Assembly (NCBI GenBank): GCA_020059985.1
Contig: JAGVCI010000122.1
Coordinates: 1-6,765, forward strand
Direction of reading: 5' to 3'
Source of the DNA: Candidatus Peribacterales bacterium
GTDB lineage: Bacteria > Patescibacteriota > Gracilibacteria > Peribacterales > Peribacteraceae
Length of the DNA: 6,765 nt
Positions within the stretch are counted from its first letter, which is position 1. Each line of letters begins with the position of its first letter. The notes under the pieces were generated by a model that worked only from the letters and a program-made list of their open reading frames with translations, was not told the DNA's origin and did not search any database. The position numbers were made by a program, and so were the translations under genes. Shown here piece by piece: positions 1-5,706 of the stretch.

Positions 1-2
1 AG

Positions 3-941
3 TTCTCGCTCTCCATGCCACTCCCAGATGGAAGCGAAGGAATCACAGGATTGAGCTCCTACCCACCGCTCATCCCGATCGCGAAGACGTATCTCGCGGC
101 AATCGCAGGTGAGTGGAGTGAACCGCTCGTGAACACTGTGCACCTCCTCTGGTTCCTCGCGACTCTCGTGATCCTCTACTACGCGGTGCGCCGACACGCG
201 AGCCGCTGGTGGTCGCTCATTGGTGTGTATGCTCTCACGAGCATACCGCTCTATCTTATCCACGGTACAAATCCATACGCTGACGTCGCGGTGTCAGTGC
301 ATGTCCTCGCCGCGACGAGTCTGCTCTACCACGCCGCTGTGGCTACTGATCCGACGCAGATCCGATCATTCCTCCGACTCGCACTCCCCTTCTTTGCGTT
401 GCTTCCATTCACGAAAAACGAAGCACTCCTCATGCATCTTCCCGTGCTAAGCATCGCATATTTGGGTGTCCTCACATGGCACGTACCTGGTCGCATCCTG
501 ACGAAGAACAACGCCATCCAAAGCGGAGCGACGTTCATTGCGCTGCTCGCACTTACCGCTCTCCCGTGGATGATCTTCAAATGGTCAAACGGTCTTCTCT
601 TCGGCAACGCTCAATCGATCAGCAATCTCTCGTGGGGGTATCAGAATCTTCCTGTCATCGCGATCTGGGTGCACACATTCTTCGAAGGAAACTGGCTTCT
701 CTTCCCATTTTTATTGATATTGCTGCTCCTCTGGCAGTGGAAAGCCGTGTTACGGTCTCCTCTGCTGCTCCTCTTCTTTTTCACTGGAACAGTCTACGTT
801 GGACAGGTGGTGATCTACACCTTCACGTCACTCTCAGCAGAGGCAATCTACCAAACCGGATACGGACGTGGCGTGGTGCAACTCCTGCCTGTGATGGTGA
901 TGGGGGTAGTTCTTCTCCTAAAGGAGAAAATTGCAAAATAA
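3..941 (+). CDS. GT-C membrane glycosyltransferase, PMT/family 39-like (5' partial)
   Basis: The frame is open from the first full codon (position 3) with no stop before the first Met at 15, so this is probably the C-terminal part of a longer gene cut by the window edge. The visible ~310 residues are very hydrophobic, with roughly eight or nine membrane segments (for example around nt 150-180, 215-260, 295-345, 370-480, 530-590, 650-730, 760-830 and 880-930). A SSYPPLIPI stretch near nt 54-80 and a NPYADVAV stretch near 270-293 resemble the YPPL and Y-D loop motifs of lipid-phosphate-dependent GT-C glycosyltransferases (PMT, ArnT, family 39). A KNEALL segment follows a membrane helix. These enzymes move sugars from polyprenyl-phosphate donors to proteins or lipids at the outer face of the membrane. 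The catalytic N-terminal loop is not in view, so substrate and exact family are unknown. The TAA stop lies inside the left arm of an inverted repeat. Confidence 0.6.
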   Translation, partial: FSLSMPLPDGSEGITGLSSYPPLIPIAKTYLAAIAGEWSEPLVNTVHLLWFLATLVILYYAVRRHASRWWSLIGVYALTSIPLYLIHGTNPYADVAVSVHVLAATSLLYHAAVATDPTQIRSFLRLALPFFALLPFTKNEALLMHLPVLSIAYLGVLTWHVPGRILTKNNAIQSGATFIALLALTALPWMIFKWSNGLLFGNAQSISNLSWGYQNLPVIAIWVHTFFEGNWLLFPFLLILLLLWQWKAVLRSPLLLLFFFTGTVYVGQVVIYTFTSLSAEAIYQTGYGRGVVQLLPVMVMGVVLLLKEKIAK

Positions 942-1017
942 CAAATAGCAAACAAATGACAAACCTCAATGATCTCATTTTCAAAATTTTCTGTTTGTCA
1001 TTTGCAATTTGTTATTT
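936..1017. repeat. AT-rich inverted repeat between two genes
   Basis: AAATAACAAAT (936-946) pairs with 1007-1017, and CAAATGACAAAC (953-964) pairs with GTTTGTCATTTG (993-1004). That makes 23 bp of perfect pairing, interrupted by an asymmetric internal loop (947-952 against 1005-1006) and capped by a 28-nt loop. The left arm contains the stop codon of the glycosyltransferase, and the right arm ends 32 nt before the methyltransferase start. There is no U-tract after the right arm, so it is not a canonical terminator. The bipartite structure and AT-richness within GC-richer flanks suggest a small interspersed palindromic element (MITE or REP-like) that could also act as a 3' mRNA stabiliser. The pairing is seen directly; the role is inferred. 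Confidence 0.7.
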
Positions 1018-1036
1018 CCCACGAGTCTATCTCTGC

Positions 1037-1042
1037 TATCCT
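1037..1042 (+). promoter_or_regulatory. Candidate extended -10 element (TGCTATCCT)
   Basis: TATCCT is preceded by TG one base upstream (1034-1035) and lies 7 nt before the ATG at 1050. That spacing would put transcription initiation at or next to the start codon, giving a leaderless mRNA. I see no convincing -35 box, and no purine-rich ribosome-binding site lies between it and the ATG. Confidence 0.3.
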
Positions 1043-1049
1043 CACAGCC

Positions 1050-2318
1050 ATGCCAGAGTACGCAGCATTCCTCGGACACGAACCGAAGATTTCCATTGCA
1101 GAGCTCGCGGTCACCGTACCGGGGTTTGATTTGGAACATGTCCTCACCGATAGCATAGCTCTCTTTTCGTCGGACGCAGTGCTTTCGTCGGACTTCGTAA
1201 GCAAGCTCGGTGGCATCACCATCCTCGCGCAGCGCTTAAGTGACAATGATCTGGAAGTGGCGGACGTGCCGAAGGTGCTGGCCAGCGAGATCGGCGGACT
1301 ACGAGGAAAAGTGACGTTCAGTCTTCGCACGTATGGAGTCCCGAAGAATCGGGTGAAGATGCTCTACCGCGACGGCAAAGCCACGCTAAAAAAACTTGGG
1401 AAACCTTGCCGCTACGTGGGAAGCGAAGTGAAAGCGGCTCCGACGGTGCTTCTCCATGACCTCGATCTCTTTTCCGGAAAGAAAGGTTGCGAGATTACGG
1501 TGTTGCAGTGGAAGACCGTCGACGAGGAAGACGCTCCTGTGGAAACGTGGATCGGCCGCACGGTCGGCGCCCAGAACATCAAGCATTACTCGTGGCTCGA
1601 TATGCAAAAACCTGTGCGCGACACAGGTATCGGACTTCTTCCACCGAAACTGGCACAGATGCTCCTCAACTTCGGTCTCTGGATTCTCACAGATGGAAAG
1701 ACAGAGCAAGAAGGAAAGAAACGTTCGAAACAGATCGTAACCGTCTACGACCCCTTCTGCGGAACCGGCGTGATCCCGCTGGAGTGTTTGCTGCGTGGAT
1801 GGAACGTACTCGCCTCCGATCTGTCGCAGAAGGCCGTGAACGGCTGCGCCAAAAACATCGAGTGGATTCGCAAGGAGAGGAAGATCCTCAAGAAAGAGGT
1901 CAACTCGGAAGTGTGGAAGCAAGATGCGACGAAGCCGACAAAAGAGAAGATCGCGCCGGATATGATCGTGACCGAGACGAGTCTCGGGCCCGCGCTCACC
2001 GATCGCGCAACCGTGAAAGATGTGAAGAAGTTCATTTCAGAGAACGAGCGCCTCCAAGAAGATTTCCTCCGCAACATGGCCACGCAGTTCCCGGGCGTAC
2101 CCGTCGTCTGCACGTGGCCTGCGTGGAGACAGAAGGGCGGATGGACGAAACTCGAGAAGATCTGGAAGTTACTTCCAGAGATTGGCTACGCCCCGGTGAT
2201 GTCTGCAGCCGTTTCGCTCGACGATCCCAAACGGTTCTCGCTCCTCTACGCACGCAAAGATCAGTTTGTTGGACGCGAGATCGTGCTGCTTCGGTCCACG
2301 AAGGCAAAGCCTGCGTAA
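1050..2318 (+). CDS. Trm11/THUMP-type RNA (tRNA guanine-N2) methyltransferase family protein
   Basis: This 422-residue protein has the layout of the Trm11/TrmG10 family, which methylates N2 of a guanosine at the tRNA D-stem junction. The N-terminus (FLGHEPKISIAELAV, residues 7-21) matches the family's opening strand-helix. A THUMP-like region follows at about 90-165. A motif X-like segment, DMQKPVRDTGIGLLPPKLAQ, precedes the SAM-binding motif I DPFCGTG at 234-240, with an acidic motif II (ASDLSQ) downstream. At the position of the catalytic NPPY/DPPYG motif IV the protein instead has VTETSLGP (307-314), so chemistry or target may differ from characterised members. The ATG at 1050 was chosen over the one at 969 because homology begins there and residues from 969 would be encoded by the inverted repeat. 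No Shine-Dalgarno precedes it. The family call is fairly secure; the exact methylated base is not known. Confidence 0.75.
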   Translation: MPEYAAFLGHEPKISIAELAVTVPGFDLEHVLTDSIALFSSDAVLSSDFVSKLGGITILAQRLSDNDLEVADVPKVLASEIGGLRGKVTFSLRTYGVPKNRVKMLYRDGKATLKKLGKPCRYVGSEVKAAPTVLLHDLDLFSGKKGCEITVLQWKTVDEEDAPVETWIGRTVGAQNIKHYSWLDMQKPVRDTGIGLLPPKLAQMLLNFGLWILTDGKTEQEGKKRSKQIVTVYDPFCGTGVIPLECLLRGWNVLASDLSQKAVNGCAKNIEWIRKERKILKKEVNSEVWKQDATKPTKEKIAPDMIVTETSLGPALTDRATVKDVKKFISENERLQEDFLRNMATQFPGVPVVCTWPAWRQKGGWTKLEKIWKLLPEIGYAPVMSAAVSLDDPKRFSLLYARKDQFVGREIVLLRSTKAKPA

Positions 2319-2349
2319 AGCGGCACTCACTCCCGATCAAAAAAAGCGG

Positions 2350-2355
2350 TAGACT
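2350..2355 (+). promoter_or_regulatory. Candidate -10 element (TAGACT)
   Basis: TAGACT lies 10 nt before the ATG at 2366 in the 47-nt gap after the methyltransferase. It matches TATAAT at four of six positions. No ribosome-binding site is visible between it and the ATG, so a very short leader or leaderless start is possible. Support is weak on its own. Confidence 0.25.
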
Positions 2356-2365
2356 ACGCTCCACG

Positions 2366-2914
2366 ATGATTCACCGTACTATCGTTCTCAAACTTCTCGT
2401 GGTGGCGTTCTGCGTCTGGCATATGACGACAATCGGTTTTTTGAGTGTGGCTGCCACGGTGAAGGGCTCGGTTGCGGAGTGGGTCGATGATGAGATTGCT
2501 CCGCACTTCGTCGAATACAAAAACGTTCTCTTCCGGCAGCACCAATCCTGGAGACCGTTTTCGAACCCCGAACGACGAGTGCGCACGTACGAACTAGATA
2601 CCGCCGTGCAGGGCGGATGGATGCTGGCTGCAAGCATCACGCCCGAAGCGCTCGGGTGGCGTGAGCGGTCGTACAATCTCAAACTGGTACGCAATCTCTT
2701 TGGATCGAAAACGAAGAATAAGCGCCGTCAGACGGCGTACGTGCACATGCTCTGTCGCAGAGAAGGAATAGAGCCCGACACTCGTGTGCGACTGCGAGAG
2801 ACGAGTTTCTTGATCCCGAAGGAGGAGATCGAACACACGCTTACCTACTGGCACCACTGGGTTCCGGAGAAAAAAATGAAGACCGTTCTTACTACTCGCT
2901 GCCCTGACGCATGA
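2366..2914 (+). CDS. Small signal-anchored protein, probable HTTM partner (DUF5819-like)
   Basis: This 182-residue protein opens with a basic tip and one hydrophobic stretch (about residues 6-30), a signal peptide or membrane anchor that would place the rest outside the cytoplasm. Residues 51-68 read YKNVLFRQHQSWRPFSNP. This resembles the Y-x-x-P-x-F-x-Q-x-W-x-L-F-A-P-N-P signature that I recall from small DUF5819-like proteins encoded beside HTTM genes. A basic central part containing YVHMLCRREGI (125-135) is also in keeping with them. The next gene, 103 nt downstream on the same strand, is an HTTM protein, which supports the pairing. The start at 2366 gives the signal sequence at the N-terminus. 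The frame is open far upstream, but only as a shadow of the methyltransferase gene. Function is unknown: it may be a substrate or subunit of the HTTM enzyme. Resemblance is judged by eye only. Confidence 0.55.
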   Translation: MIHRTIVLKLLVVAFCVWHMTTIGFLSVAATVKGSVAEWVDDEIAPHFVEYKNVLFRQHQSWRPFSNPERRVRTYELDTAVQGGWMLAASITPEALGWRERSYNLKLVRNLFGSKTKNKRRQTAYVHMLCRREGIEPDTRVRLRETSFLIPKEEIEHTLTYWHHWVPEKKMKTVLTTRCPDA

Positions 2915-2967
2915 TGCGGCTCCGCTCTAAAAATCATTGGCTCGCTGTTGTGCTGCGGGAAGCATAT

Positions 2968-2991
2968 CGGCGTAGCGACATCGCTACGCCG
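2968..2991. repeat. Perfect 10-bp hairpin in the gap before the HTTM gene
   Basis: CGGCGTAGCG (2968-2977) and CGCTACGCCG (2982-2991) are exact inverted copies around the loop ACAT. The stem is GC-rich, but no U-tract follows on either strand, so it is not a textbook intrinsic terminator. It lies 53 nt after the upstream stop and 26 nt before the first candidate HTTM start. It could be a terminator without a U-tract, an mRNA stabiliser, a protein-binding operator or a copy of a genomic palindromic repeat. Confidence 0.65.
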
Positions 2992-3017
2992 TCATCGGAG
3001 ACACAATTCACGCACCA

Positions 3018-4376
3018 ATGTTTACCTTGCTATTGCGTAGCCGTATGAAAAATATCTGGAAAAAGCTCGAGGCATTTTTCTTCTCGCCTATCTCGGCGAG
3101 TGGATTCGGACTCATGCGCATCACGTGGGCGCTCACAGGGCTCATCAGTGTCTTTCTGCGATGGCCAGATTTTGTCTGGCTCTACACCGACAAAGGCGTA
3201 CTCCCACGATCTCTCATAGGCGAAAGCTTCGGAACACTCGAAAACTGGAGCGTGCTCCTCTGGGTCGATAATCCCACCCATCTCTATGCATTGGGGTGGA
3301 TTCTCGTAGTCGCGTTGATCGCCACCGCCCTGGGATGGAAACCTCGCTGGGCTGTCCTCGTGAGTTTGATCCTCCTCACGTCATTCCATAACCGAAACGT
3401 CTATGCGCTCAATGGCGGTGACCGTGTGATCCGGATCATAGGGTTCTTCCTCCTCATCGCTCCAGAGCTCCGCGCTTTTTCGGTGGAACGCCTGAGAACG
3501 CAGTGGAAATCCTGGGAGGAGAAACGTGCGCTCCTCGCGCCGCTCAAGATGTCCATCTGGCCGTACCGGTTACTCCTCTGGCAACTGATCCTCACGTATG
3601 TGACGACGGGGATCAGCAAATATCAATCGGGTGTGTGGGCCGGCGGACAGGCAGTCGCAATCGCGCTGCATCACACGCACTTCGCTCGCTTCAGTCGCGG
3701 AGCGATGGACGTGTTCAGTCTCAGTTCACCCGTGATGAGCGTTTTTACATTGTTGTTTGATGCGTCGTGGGGCTTGCTCCTCTTCCCTAAAAAGTTAGTG
3801 ACACGATTCGCACCCACGCTTGCGTCGATGTCGCTGAAGCGCACACTCATCGTCTTCGGTACGCTCTTCTTTCACGGAGGGATTTTTGTTCTTATGGATG
3901 TCGGCACGTTCTCCATCATCATGCTGGTCGCGTATTGCGGACTGCTCATCGACGACGATTTCCGCGCGATCCGCGCGTGGTTCAACCGACGCTGGAAGAG
4001 TAAACCCATCGCCCTTCTCTACGATGGTCACTGCATTCTCTGCCGCCGCAGTGTCTTCACCCTTCTCCTCTTGGATCACCTGAAACGGATCCGACCGGTC
4101 GACTTCCGCGATAGCGCTCTGCACAAAAAAGAGGCCCCCGATATCCCCTTCGCCCAGCTCGACCGAGCGATGCACATCCGCTTTTCGGGTGGCCGAACGG
4201 AGAAAGGTTTCGACGCCTTCCGTGCCCTCTGTTGGCACCTCCCTGTCCTCATTCCGCTGGCCCCCTTCCTCTATATCCCTGGGGTTCCTCCCATCGGGAG
4301 ACGAGTCTATGAGCGCATTGCGGCCAATAGAGACCGGTGTGCCGATGGGGTCTGCAGGCACATTCCGAAACGGTAG
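3018..4376 (+). CDS. HTTM-domain membrane protein fused to a DCC-type thiol-disulfide oxidoreductase domain
   Basis: The 452 residues form two parts. Residues ~25-310 are a multi-pass HTTM domain, related to the membrane part of vitamin K-dependent gamma-carboxylase. Hallmarks are YTDKGVLPR (56-64) and HNRNVYALNGGDRVIR (124-139) between hydrophobic helices, with further helices near 184-200, 240-256 and 278-310. Residues ~330-452 are a DCC (DUF393) thioredoxin-like domain beginning IALLYDGHCILC, with D336, C339 and C342 forming the redox motif. A C-terminal cysteine pair (C441, C446) is also seen. The fusion suggests dithiol redox supplied to a membrane-embedded oxidoreductase or carboxylase-like site; the actual substrate is unknown. 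The small gene upstream is its likely partner. The start may be the ATG at 3018 or at 3045, which has TGcTATTGC 8 nt upstream. Neither has a Shine-Dalgarno. Domain calls are by motif recognition. Confidence 0.8.
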   Translation: MFTLLLRSRMKNIWKKLEAFFFSPISASGFGLMRITWALTGLISVFLRWPDFVWLYTDKGVLPRSLIGESFGTLENWSVLLWVDNPTHLYALGWILVVALIATALGWKPRWAVLVSLILLTSFHNRNVYALNGGDRVIRIIGFFLLIAPELRAFSVERLRTQWKSWEEKRALLAPLKMSIWPYRLLLWQLILTYVTTGISKYQSGVWAGGQAVAIALHHTHFARFSRGAMDVFSLSSPVMSVFTLLFDASWGLLLFPKKLVTRFAPTLASMSLKRTLIVFGTLFFHGGIFVLMDVGTFSIIMLVAYCGLLIDDDFRAIRAWFNRRWKSKPIALLYDGHCILCRRSVFTLLLLDHLKRIRPVDFRDSALHKKEAPDIPFAQLDRAMHIRFSGGRTEKGFDAFRALCWHLPVLIPLAPFLYIPGVPPIGRRVYERIAANRDRCADGVCRHIPKR

Positions 4377-4392
4377 TTTCCAGACTTTTCCT

Positions 4393-4409
4393 GTTTGAGA
4401 AGCTCAAAC
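4393..4409. promoter_or_regulatory. 7-bp hairpin, possible terminator overlapping the tRNA -35 region
   Basis: GTTTGAG (4393-4399) and CTCAAAC (4403-4409) are perfect inverted copies around an AAG loop, 16 nt after the HTTM stop. No U-tract follows, so termination is uncertain. The left arm includes TTGAGA (4395-4400), which could be the -35 hexamer of the tRNA promoter, so the palindrome could also be an operator. Confidence 0.4.
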
Positions 4410-4415
4410 GATCCG

Positions 4416-4421
4416 TATAAT
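4416..4421 (+). promoter_or_regulatory. -10 element (TATAAT) of the tRNA-Asn promoter
   Basis: A consensus TATAAT lies 11 nt before the mature 5' end of the tRNA. A candidate -35, TTGAGA at 4395-4400, is separated by 15 bp; reading TTTGAG at 4394-4399 gives 16 bp. It is the best promoter match I found in the window and may also drive the gene immediately after the tRNA. Confidence 0.65.
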
Positions 4422-4432
4422 CCGCCTCACGT

Positions 4433-4507
4433 TCCCCTGTAGCTCAGTGGTAGAGCAACCGGCTGTTAACCGGTGGGTCGCTGGTTCGAATCCAGCCGGG
4501 GGAGCCA
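4433..4507 (+). tRNA. tRNA-Asn (anticodon GTT), CCA encoded
   Basis: A complete cloverleaf can be folded by eye. The acceptor stem is TCCCCTG (4433-4439) with CGGGGGA (4497-4503), including one G-U pair. The D-arm GCTC/GAGC spans 4442-4456. The anticodon stem ACCGG/CCGGT (4458-4462 and 4470-4474) holds the loop CTGTTAA, with anticodon GTT at 4465-4467. The T-arm is GCTGG/CCAGC with TTCGAAT in the loop (4480-4496). The discriminator is G4504, followed by an encoded CCA. The last 20 bp (4488-4507) recur at 5706-5725, marking this gene as a probable integration target. Confidence 0.97.
4488..4507 (+). repeat. attL-like direct repeat (tRNA-Asn 3' end)
   Basis: GAATCCAGCCGGGGGAGCCA runs from the T-loop to the encoded CCA of the tRNA. 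It recurs at 5706-5725 in the same orientation with one mismatch (C4497 to T5715). Ending exactly at the CCA terminus is the usual pattern for tyrosine-recombinase att cores in tRNA genes. This copy completes the functional tRNA. Confidence 0.75.
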
Positions 4508-4526
4508 AATATCTTCAATTAGAACC

Positions 4527-5525
4527 ATGGACAAGAATAAAGAGATTATCGAGCTCACAGAAACGATTTTGAAAAATATAGAACGGCAAGAATTCCCACT
4601 GAGTAATATCGTTTTTCGTTGCGCGAGATTAGCAAGAATAACAAACAATCAAGCAGCCATTGATTGGTTCAAATATGAGCAGTCTGGTTATCCAGAGTCA
4701 CCCGGTGGAGGAATTGAAGCTAGAGCATTTGAATTGGCGCGCTTTGGAAATAGAACTTTTGTCAAAAAGGAAAAGGGTGAACAATCGAAAGAATATATGT
4801 TTCCACAAACTGTGGCGGAAATTGAAAGTGAACTAGATGCAGCTAAAGAACAAATGAAGGTTGCCCACGACCATGACATAGCAATTTCTTCTGCAAACCC
4901 TGAACAATTCGTGATGCCGCACTATGGAAATACTTTGGAAAGAAACAAGCTCAAAGAAACCATCGTTGAAAAATCAAAAAAATTGAATCAAATTAAATCT
5001 GCCTATTACAATTATGTACTCGGCGTATATTACGAGATGAAATTTAAGGGCATTACTGAAGACATTTTTCAAAAAAGGAAATTAATTGTTGATAAAGCCT
5101 TGTCTCAACATCTCCCAGGGGCAATGGAAAAGTTTGTCGTTGTTTATGAAAACTTAAAATCCGATAAGCCTGAAGATTGGTCTAATGCGCTTACCTCATG
5201 TCGAAGAATAATTAAAGATATTGCTGACTTGCTCTTTCCACCAAGCACGGATGAAATTGAAATTGAAGGTGGAGAAAAGCTTAAACTTGATGATGAACAT
5301 TATATCGCCAGAATTAAGGAATTTGTTAAGAAAAACAAAAGCAGCAAAACATTCGAAGGTTTATTAGGTAGTCAACTTGAGTTTACGGCGGATAGATTGG
5401 ATGCTATCTACAAAGGTACAAACAAGGGTACTCATGCGAATGTGACCCAAGAAGAAGCGGAGCGGTATGTAATGTATACCTATATGTTATTGGGAGACCT
5501 CCTGTCTTTATATAAACCAAGCTGA
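4527..5525 (+). CDS. AbiTii-like abortive-infection domain protein, putative phage defence
   Basis: This 332-residue soluble protein is unlike its neighbours in being AT-rich with many AAA, GAA and ATT codons. The N-terminus (residues ~5-56: a helix ending in ILKNIE, then LSNIVFRCARLARITNN and WFKYEQSGYP) matches the pattern of AbiTii N-terminal domains: a helical pair followed by W-x-x-x-E-x-x-G-Y-P. Residues ~95-190 are charged and helix-rich, possibly coiled coil. The C-terminal part (NALTSCRRIIKDIADLLFPP at 220-239; KGTHANVTQEEAERYVMYTY at 300-319) resembles the helical domain often seen at the end of such proteins. AbiTii proteins are associated with abortive infection; the mechanism is not well defined. 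The ATG at 4527 is preferred because the frame upstream runs through the tRNA. No Shine-Dalgarno is visible. It starts 19 nt after the tRNA CCA and may be co-transcribed with it. The family call is by eye. Confidence 0.7.
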   Translation: MDKNKEIIELTETILKNIERQEFPLSNIVFRCARLARITNNQAAIDWFKYEQSGYPESPGGGIEARAFELARFGNRTFVKKEKGEQSKEYMFPQTVAEIESELDAAKEQMKVAHDHDIAISSANPEQFVMPHYGNTLERNKLKETIVEKSKKLNQIKSAYYNYVLGVYYEMKFKGITEDIFQKRKLIVDKALSQHLPGAMEKFVVVYENLKSDKPEDWSNALTSCRRIIKDIADLLFPPSTDEIEIEGGEKLKLDDEHYIARIKEFVKKNKSSKTFEGLLGSQLEFTADRLDAIYKGTNKGTHANVTQEEAERYVMYTYMLLGDLLSLYKPS

Positions 5526-5557
5526 TACAAGTACAACTGCAACGTTTCACAATAATT

Positions 5558-5578
5558 AAAATCCAATAGGATATTTTT
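5558..5578 (+). terminator. Weak AT-rich terminator-like hairpin after the AbiTii-like gene
   Basis: AAAATCC pairs with GGAT and TTT around an AATA loop, with A5573 bulged. The core ATCC/GGAT is only 4 bp. A run of five T (5574-5578) follows the core, partly inside the extended stem. The position, 33 nt after the stop codon, suits an intrinsic terminator, but the stem is weak. Confidence 0.35.
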
Positions 5579-5624
5579 AATATTTACGGATTCAGGGAGC
5601 CAGAATAAAATATGAACAGAGCGG

Positions 5625-5648
5625 GTTGCAGAATTTGTTGTCTGCGAC
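5625..5648. repeat. 8-bp hairpin in the right end of the island
   Basis: GTTGCAGA (5625-5632) pairs with TCTGCGAC (5641-5648), with one G-U pair, around an 8-nt loop (ATTTGTTG). It lies in the non-coding stretch between the AbiTii-like gene and the attR-like repeat. Its role is unknown. Confidence 0.4.
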
Positions 5649-5666
5649 GGCTGGGTGAGAAGTTTA

Positions 5667-5706
5667 CCCTGAGCGAGCCCGAACGCAGTGAGGGCGAGTC
5701 GAAGGG
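5667..5706. repeat. Compound GC-rich interspersed repeat (CCCTGAGCGAG...GAGTCGAAGGG type)
   Basis: The 40-nt segment starts CCCTGAGCGAG and ends CGAGTCGAAGGG, with a GC-rich insert between. CCCT/AGGG ends and an internal GCCC/GGGC pair allow a weak fold, and GCGAG occurs twice in direct orientation (5673-5677 and 5694-5698). From memory, CCCTGAGCGAGTCGAAGGG-like sequences are widespread intergenic repeats in bacterial genomes. This looks like an expanded version. It abuts the attR-like repeat. Confidence 0.5.

Larger units (their letters stand above)
4508..5705 (+). mobile_element. Putative integrase-less tRNA-Asn defence cassette (about 1.2 kb)
   Basis: The segment is bounded by a 20-bp direct repeat of the tRNA-Asn 3' end (4488-4507 and 5706-5725, 1,218 bp apart). 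It is visibly more AT-rich than both flanks up to about 5610. It carries one recognisable gene, an AbiTii-like protein, plus a terminator-like hairpin and short repeats, and no integrase or recombinase. Such an element would need an integrase in trans, or it is what remains after loss of the integrase gene. The repeat and composition shift are seen directly; mobility is inferred. Confidence 0.6.

Noticed and set aside
969..1049. Earlier ATG for the Trm11-like gene
   Set aside because: The extra 27 residues are largely encoded by the loop and right arm of the inverted repeat. Family-like sequence begins at the ATG at 1050.
1487..2365. Long open frame leading into the small protein at 2366
   Set aside because: It overlaps the methyltransferase in another frame and is very Arg-rich, as expected for a shadow of a GC-rich gene. 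A signal sequence begins at 2366.
4473..4526. Upstream extension of the AbiTii-like frame, starting MGRWFESSRGSQ
   Set aside because: This peptide is the translation of the 3' half of the tRNA-Asn gene; the frame is merely open there. The ATG at 4527 gives the domain-like N-terminus.
4466..4648. Minus-strand frame ending RLDSNQRPTG
   Set aside because: The ending is antisense tRNA translation, and the rest lies opposite the AbiTii-like gene.
4508..5705. Integrase, transposase or toxin-antitoxin partner within the island
   Set aside because: I looked on both strands. Only the AbiTii-like frame is convincing, and no small ORF has a recombinase or antitoxin signature.
5667..5706. CRISPR-like repeat
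   Set aside because: There is no regularly spaced array; the unit is a single compound repeat.
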